DNA from: Rhipicephalus microplus
Taxonomy: Eukaryota; Arthropoda; Arachnida; Ixodida; Ixodidae
Length of the DNA stretch: 64,000 bases
Direction: 5' to 3'
Assembly: GCF_043290135.1 (NCBI RefSeq)
Contig: NC_134701.1
Location: 9,392,001 to 9,456,000, forward strand
Shown: positions 59,263 through 64,000 of the stretch, one piece after another
How positions within the stretch are numbered: position 1 is the first letter of the stretch
How the letters are laid out: every line of letters starts with the position of its first letter
Notes under the pieces: model-generated
What the model was told of the DNA's origin: nothing
Seen by the model: only the letters and a program-made list of their open reading frames with translations
The model's database searches: none
Made by a program: the position numbers and the translations under genes

Positions 59263-62200
59263 GTGTGTCGCTTTTTTTTTCTTTGCGCTGATAGCTTTGA
59301 AGATATGTTCTGATGGTGGTGAAAGTGGAGCACGACTGTCTCCGTGGCGCAATTGGCTAGCGCGATCGGCTGTTAACTGAAAGGTTGGAGGTTCGAGCCC
59401 TCCCGGGAGTGGTGTGTTTCTGTTTTCTTTGCGCTGATAGCTTTGAAGATATGTTCTGATGGTGGTGAAAGTGGAGCACGACTGTCTCCGTGTCGCAATT
59501 GGCTAGCGCGATCGGCTGTTAACTGAAAGGTTGGAGGTTCGAGCCAACCTGGTGGTGGTGTGGCGCTTTTTTTTCTTTGGGCGGATAGCTCTGAAGAAAT
59601 GTTCTGACGGTGGTGAGAGTGGAGCACGACTGTCTCCGTGGCGCAATTGGCTAGCGCGATCGGCTGTTAACCGAAAGGTTGGAGGTTCGAGCCCTCCCGC
59701 GAGTGTTGTGTTGCTTTTTTTTCTTTGGGCTGATAGCTTTGAAGATATGTTCTGATAGTGGTGAGAGTAGAGCACGACTGTTTTTGTGGCGCAATTGGCT
59801 AGCGCGATTGGCTGTTAACCGAAAGGTGGAGGTTATAGCCCACCCGGGAATGGCGTGTTGCTTTTTGCTTTGCGCGGATAGCTTTGGAGAAATGTTCTGA
59901 CGGTGGTGAGATTGGAGCACGACTGTCTCCGTGGCGCAATTGGCTAGTGCGGTCTGCTGTTAACCGAAAGGTTGGAGGTTCGAGCCCTCCTGGGAGTGCT
60001 GTGTTGCTTGTTTTTGCGCTGATAGCTTTGAAGATATGTTCCGATGGTGGTGAGAGTGGAGCACGACTGTCTCCGTGGCGCAATTGGCTAGCGCGATGGG
60101 CTGTTAACCGAAAGGTTGGAGGTTCGAGCCCACCCGGTGGTGGTGCGGCGCTTTTTTTTCTTTGGGCTGATAGCTCTGAAGAAATGTTCTGACGGTGGTG
60201 AGAGTGGAGCACGACTGTCTCCGTGGCGCTATTCGTTAGCACGATCGGCTGTTAACTGAAAGGTTGGAGGTTCGAGCCCTCCCGGGAGTGGTGTGTTGCT
60301 TTTTCTTCTTTAGGCTGATAGCTTTGAAGATATGTTCTGATGGTGGTGAGAGTGGAGCAGGACTGTCTCCGTTGCGCAATTGGCTAGCGCGATCGGCTGT
60401 TAACTGAAAGGTTGGAGGTTCGAGCCCTCCCGGGATTGATGTGTTGCTATTTCTTCTTTAGGCTGGTAGCTTTGAAGATATGTTTTGATTGTGGTGAGAG
60501 TGGAGCAGGACTGTCTCCATGGCCCAATTGGCTAGCGCGATCGGCTGTTACCCGAAAGGTTGGAGGTTCGAGCCCAAACGGTGGTGGTGCGGCGCTTTTT
60601 TTTCTTTGGGCTGATAGCTTTGAAGATATGTGCTGATGGTGGTGAGAGTGGAGCAGGACTGTCTCCGTGGCGCTATTCGCTAGCGCGATCGGCTGTTAAC
60701 TGAAAGGTTGGAGGTTCGAGCAATCCCGGGAGTGGTGTGTTGCTTTTTCTTCTTTAGGCTGATAGCTTTGAAGATATGTTCTGATGGTGGTGAGAGTGGA
60801 GCAGGACTGTCTCCGTGGCGCAATTGGTTAGCGCAATCGGCTGTTAACTGAAAGGTTGGAGGTTCCAGCCCTCCCGGGAGTGGTGTGTTGCTATTTCTTC
60901 TTTAGGCTGATAGCTTTGAAGATATGTTTTGATTGTGGTGAGAGTAGAGCAGGACTGTCTCCGTGGCGCAATCGGCTAGCGCGATCGGCTGTTAACCGAA
61001 AGGTTGGAGGTTCGAGCCCACCCAGTGGTGGTGCGGCGCTTTTTTTTCTTTGGTCTGATAGCTTTGAAGATATGTTCCGATGGTGGTGAGAGTGGAGCAC
61101 GACTGTCTCCGTGGCGCAATTGGCTAGCGCGATGGGCTGTTAACCGAAAGGTTGGAGGTTCGAGCCCACCCGGTGGTGGTGCGGCGCTTTTTTTCCTTTG
61201 GGCTGATAGCTCTGAAGAATTGTTATGACGGTGGTGAGAGTGGAGCACGACTGTTTCCGTGGCGCTATTCGCTAGCGCGATCGGCTGTTAACTGAAAGGT
61301 TGGAGGTTCGAGCAATCCCGGGAGTGGTGTGTTGCTTTTTCTTCTTTAGGCTGATAGCTTTGAAGATATGTTCTGATGGTGGTGAGAGTGGAGCAGGACT
61401 GTCTCCGTGGCGCAATTGGTTAGCGCAATCGGCTGTTAACTGAAAGGTTGGAGGTTCCAGCCCTCCCGGGAGTGGTGTGTTGCTATTTCTTCTTTAGGCT
61501 GATAGCTTTGAAGATATGTTTTGATTGTGGTGAGAGTGGAGCAGGACTGTCTCCGTGGCGCAATCGCCTAGCGCGATGGGCTGTTAACCGAAAAGTTGGA
61601 GGTTCGAGCCCACCTGGTGGTGGTGCGGCGCTTTTTTTTTTCTTTGGGCTAATTTCTTTGAAGATATGTTCTGATGGTGATGAGAGTAGAACAGGACTGT
61701 CTCCGTGGCGCAATTGGCTAGCGCGATCGGCTGTTAATCGAAAGGTTGGAGTTTCGAGCCCTCCCGGGAGTGGTGTGTTGCTTTTTTTTTGCGCTGATAG
61801 CTTTGAAGATATGTTCTGATGGTGGTGAAAGTGCAGCACGACTGTCTCCGTGGCGCAATTGGCTAGCGCGATCGGCTGTTAACTGAAAGGTTGGAGGTTC
61901 GAGCCAACCTGGTGGTGGTGTGGCGCTTTTTTTTCTTTGGGCGGATAGCTCTGAAGAAATGTTCTGACGGGGGTGAGAGTGGAGCACGACTGTCTCCGTG
62001 GCGCAATTGGCTAGCGCGATCGGCTGTTAACCGAAAGGTTGGAGGTTCGAGCCCTCCCGCGAGTGTTGTGTTGCTTTTTTTTCTTTGGGCTGATAGCTTT
62101 GAAGATATGTTCTGATGGTGGTGAGAGTAGAGCACGACTGTTTTTGTGGCGCAATTGGCTGGCGCGATTGGCTGTTAACCGAAAGGTGGAGGTTCGAGCC

Positions 62201-62284
62201 CACCCGGGAGTGGCGTGTTGCTTTTTGCTTTGCGCGGATAGCTTTGGAGAAATGTTCTGACGGTGGTGAGATTGGAGCACGACT

Positions 62285-62358
62285 GTCTCCGTGGCGCAAT
62301 TGGCTAGCACGTTCGGCTGTTAACATAAAGGTTGGTGGTTCGAGCCCACGCGGTGGTG
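62285..62358 (+). pseudogene. Copy with metazoan-like GGTGG T stem
   Basis: Unlike nearly all members it has T27 (GTTCGG) and a GGTGG-TTCGAGC T arm, the form usual in animal tRNA-Asn. The stem partners are damaged: CATAA in the anticodon stem and CCACG in the T stem. Its duplicate at 58,163 has CACAA instead. It may keep ancestral bases lost elsewhere. Confidence 0.7.
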
Positions 62359-62722
62359 GTGTGGTGCTTTTTATTTTTTGACTGATAGCTTCGAAGATAT
62401 GTTCTGATGGTGGTGAGAGTGGTGCAGGTCTGTCTCCGTGGCGCAATTGGCTAGCGCCATCGGCTGTTAACAGAAAAGTAGGAGATTCGAGCCCACCCCG
62501 TGGTGGTGCGGCGCTTTTTTACTTTGGGCTGATAGCTTTGAAGATATGTTCTGATGGTGGTGAGAGTGGACAGGAGTGTCTCCGTGGCGCAGTTGGCTAG
62601 CGGGATCGGCTGTTAATCGAAAGGTTGGAGTTTCGAGCCCTCCCGGGAGTGGTGTGTTGCTTTTTCTTTGCGCTGATAGCTTTGAAGATATGTTCTGATG
62701 GTGATGAGAGTGGAGCAGGACT

Positions 62723-62796
62723 GTCTCCGTGGCGCAATTGGCTAGCGCGATGGGCTAATAAGCAAATGGTTGGAGATTCGAGCCCTCCCGGGAGTG
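62723..62796 (+). pseudogene. Copy with AAT anticodon, duplicate of 58,601
   Basis: Same CTAATAA loop and same AAATGG after the stem as the copy at 58,601, 4122 bp to its left. Confidence 0.8.
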
Positions 62797-62868
62797 GTGT
62801 GTTGCTTTTTTCTTTGCGCTGATAGCTTTGAAGATATGTTCTGATGGTGGTGAGGGTGGAGGACGACT

Positions 62869-62941
62869 GTCTCTGTGGCGCAATTGGCTAGCGCGATCGG
62901 CTGTTAACCGAAAGGTGGAGGTTCGAGAACCCCCGGTGGTG
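62869..62941 (+). pseudogene. Family D exemplar, one-base deletion and GAGAACCCC T arm
   Basis: The body is 73 bases: the variable region reads AGGT instead of AGGTT, and the T arm is GGAGG-TTCGAGA-ACCCC with two mismatches. The B box is altered to GGTTCGAGAAC. This family recurs through the array, often two units before a family C copy or directly upstream of one. Confidence 0.78.
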
Positions 62942-63015
62942 GTGCGGCGCTTTTTTTTCTTTGGGCTGATAGCTTTGAAGATATGTTCTGATGGTGGTGA
63001 GAGTGGAGCAGGACA

Positions 63016-63089
63016 CTCTCCGTGGCGCAGTTGGCTAGCGCGATTGGCTATTAACCGAAAGGTTGGAGGTTTGAGCCCACCCGGGGACG
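63016..63089 (+). tRNA. Family C copy with ATT anticodon
   Basis: The loop is CTATTAA (triplet ATT, Asn AUU type). The acceptor starts CTCTCCG after GGACA, so the first pair becomes C1-C72, a mismatch. Other bases as at 3343. Confidence 0.68.
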
Positions 63090-63606
63090 GTGTGTCGCTT
63101 TTTTTTTCTTTGGGCTGATAGCTTTGAAGATATGTTCTGATGGTGGTGAGAGTGGAGCACGACTGTCTCCGTGGCGCTATTGGCTAGCGCGATGAGCTGT
63201 TAACCAAAAAGTTGGAGGTTCGAGCCCACCTGGTGGTGGTGCTGCGCTTTTTTTTTCTTTGGGCTGATTTCTTTGAAGATATGTTCTGATGGTGATGAGA
63301 GTAGAACAGGACTGTCTCCGTGGCGCAATTGGCTAGCGCGATCGGCTGTTAATCGAAAGGTTGGAGTTTCGAGCCCTCCTGGGAGTGGTGTGTTGCTTTT
63401 TTCTTTGCGCTGATAGCTTTGAAGATATGTTCTGATGGTGGTGAGGGTGGAGCACGACTGTCTCTGTGGCGCAATTGGCTAGCGCGATCGGCTGTTAACC
63501 GAAAGGTGGAGGTTCGAGAACCCCCGGTGGTGGTGCGGCGCTTTTTTTTCTTTGGGCTGATAGCTTTGAAGATATGTTCTGATGGTGGTGAGAGTGGAGC
63601 AGGACT

Positions 63607-63680
63607 GTCTCTGTGGCGCAGTTGGCTAGCGCGATTGGCTGTTAACCGAAAGGTTGGAGGTTTGAGCCCACCCGGGGACG
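63607..63680 (+). tRNA. Family C tRNA-Asn(GUU), last copy
   Basis: As 3343 but acceptor GTCTCTG, which pairs with CGGGGAC using a U-G at position 6. The CCACC T stem returns, unlike the four CCATC copies to its left. Confidence 0.73.
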
Positions 63681-63900
63681 GTGTGTCGCTTTTTTTTTCT
63701 TTGCGCTGATAGCTTTGGAGAAATGTTCTGACGGCGGTGAGAGTGGAGCACGACTGTCTTTGTGGCGCAATTGGCTAGCGCGATTGGCTGTTAACTGAAA
63801 GGTGGAGGTTCGAGCCCAGCCGGGAGTGGCGTGTTGCTTTTTGCTTTGCGCTCATAGCTTTGGAGAAATGTTCTGACGGTGGTGAGATTGAAGCACGACT

Positions 63901-63974
63901 GTCTCCGTGGCGCAATTGGCTAGCACGTTCGGCTGTTAACAGAAAAGTAGGAGTTTCGAGCCCACCCCGTGGTG
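63901..63974 (+). pseudogene. Last complete tRNA-Asn-like copy in the window
   Basis: GTT anticodon, T27, but the stem partner is CAGAA, the variable loop AAGTA, and the acceptor strand CCGTGGT. A six-T tract follows at 63,984-63,989 and the spacer is cut off by the window end, so the array continues to the right. Confidence 0.72.
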
Positions 63975-64000
63975 GTGCGGCGCTTTTTTATTTTGCGCTG

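Larger units (their letters stand above)
58793..62914 (+). repeat. 4122-bp tandem duplication, right copy (28 units, all starts counted)
   Basis: tRNA-body starts, counting from the junction copy, are 58747, 58893, 59041, 59189, 59338, 59484, 59632, 59780, 59925, 60069, 60217, 60365, 60513, 60661, 60809, 60957, 61105, 61253, 61401, 61549, 61699, 61844, 61992, 62140, 62285, 62432, 62578 and 62723; the next period begins at 62869. That is exactly 28 units of mean 147.2 bp. Odd members are 59,780 and 62,140 (acceptor GTTTTTG), 60,513 (loop CTGTTAC), and 62,285 with T27 and a GGTGG T stem like typical metazoan tRNA-Asn. Confidence 0.92.
1..64000 (+). repeat. Tandem tRNA-Asn-derived satellite array, ~147-bp unit, ~434 copies
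   Basis: Every ~147 bp the same order recurs: a 73-74 bp tRNA-Asn-like body beginning GTCTCCG, a trailer such as GGTGCGGCGC, a T tract, then a spacer containing CTGATAGCTTTGAAG and TGGTGGTGAGAGTGGAGCA. The body has a GCGC/GCGC D stem, anticodon loop CTGTTAA (GUU), and T arm GGAGG-TTCGAGC-CCACC or CCTCC. An A box (TGGCGCAATTGG) and a B box (GGTTCGAGCCC) fit the Pol III internal promoter. No CCA is encoded, as expected for a eukaryotic nuclear gene. All copies seen are on the + strand and nothing interrupts them. Spacers and gene bodies are about equally conserved, which points to homogenisation of the whole unit. Alternative: a satellite that captured a tRNA gene long ago and is now transcriptionally silent. 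Confidence 0.97.

Noticed and set aside
107..63974. G-quadruplex arrays from GGTGGTGGTG tracts
   Set aside because: Runs are only two G long and too few per unit for a confident quadruplex; pairing in the tRNA and trailer explains them better.
1..64000. Hundreds of open reading frames of 65-230 codons on both strands, many with recurring peptides such as LEPPTFRLTADRASQLRHGD
   Set aside because: The unit is close to 147 bp (a multiple of three), so a frame without stops is carried across neighbouring units. The peptides are translations of the tRNA body and spacer, break wherever a unit is 148 bp, and have no ribosomal or domain signals. Such reverse-tRNA peptides are a known annotation artefact.
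1..64000. CRISPR array (regular repeats with spacers)
   Set aside because: Both the repeat and the supposed spacer are conserved between units, the unit is 147 bp, and the repeat is a tRNA; no cas genes are present.
1..64000. tRNA-derived SINE family
   Set aside because: Copies are strictly head to tail, with no A-rich or LINE-like tail and no target-site duplications, and no unrelated sequence lies between them.
1..64000. Bacterial, phage or organellar tRNA cluster
   Set aside because: No CCA is encoded, isotypes are not mixed, T tracts and A/B boxes are of Pol III type, and copy number is far too high.
1..64000. Perfect GCGC and GCTAGC palindromes as protein operator sites
   Set aside because: They are the D-stem strands and the adjoining loop of the tRNA body, explained by cloverleaf structure.

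Overview
The whole 64 kb window is one uninterrupted head-to-tail array of a ~147-bp unit (observed spacing 144-149 bp; roughly 434 units, estimated from length and from about 65 directly counted starts). Each unit holds one 73-74 bp copy of an animal-type nuclear tRNA-Asn(GUU) gene on the + strand, a short 3' trailer with a T tract, and a ~70 bp spacer that is as conserved as the gene. No CCA is encoded, the copies contain RNA polymerase III A and B boxes, and T tracts follow them, so this is eukaryotic nuclear DNA. The tRNA body (GTCTCCG acceptor strand, GCGC D stem, CTGTTAA anticodon loop, GGTTCGA T arm) resembles metazoan tRNA-Asn rather than the plant form. I cannot name the species. I see no protein gene, transposon, CRISPR array or non-tRNA gene.

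Hardly any copy is a clean tRNA. Most carry an A27-A43 mismatch in the anticodon stem. The 3' acceptor strand has drifted in most copies into CGGTGGT (family A) or CGGGAGT (family B), which do not pair fully with GTCTCCG. Twenty-five copies (family C) keep the fully pairing CGGGGAC plus discriminator G; 15 of them have GTT, nine have GTC and one has ATT as anticodon, and their T arms are imperfect. Many other copies have changed anticodons (TTT, CTT, GTC, GCT, AAT, ATT, GGT). The array is best described as a tRNA-Asn-derived satellite, with transcription or function of individual members unproven.

Layout: 1-2160 is a heterogeneous left block. About 2160-43,400 is a variable higher-order repeat, marked by 12 copies with a Lys-type TTT anticodon at 3933 to 39,318; marker spacing ranges from 2 to 47 units. 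It contains a doubled ~7 kb super-block (10.2-17.2 kb against 17.1-24.4 kb) and a ~3.4 kb tandem duplication (25.2-28.7 kb against 28.6-32.1 kb). From about 45.5 kb to 62.9 kb lie four copies of a younger ~4.12 kb, 28-unit higher-order repeat, one expanded to 30 units. The last two copies, 54,671-58,792 and 58,793-62,914, are an almost identical 4122-bp tandem duplication whose junction lies inside a tRNA copy. The array runs off both ends of the window.

The copies do not form a pathway. What the sequence shows is concerted evolution by unequal exchange and sub-unit gene conversion, and three features that may matter for RNA output: family-specific terminator strength, a possible backup terminator in the spacer, and a possible extended acceptor stem.
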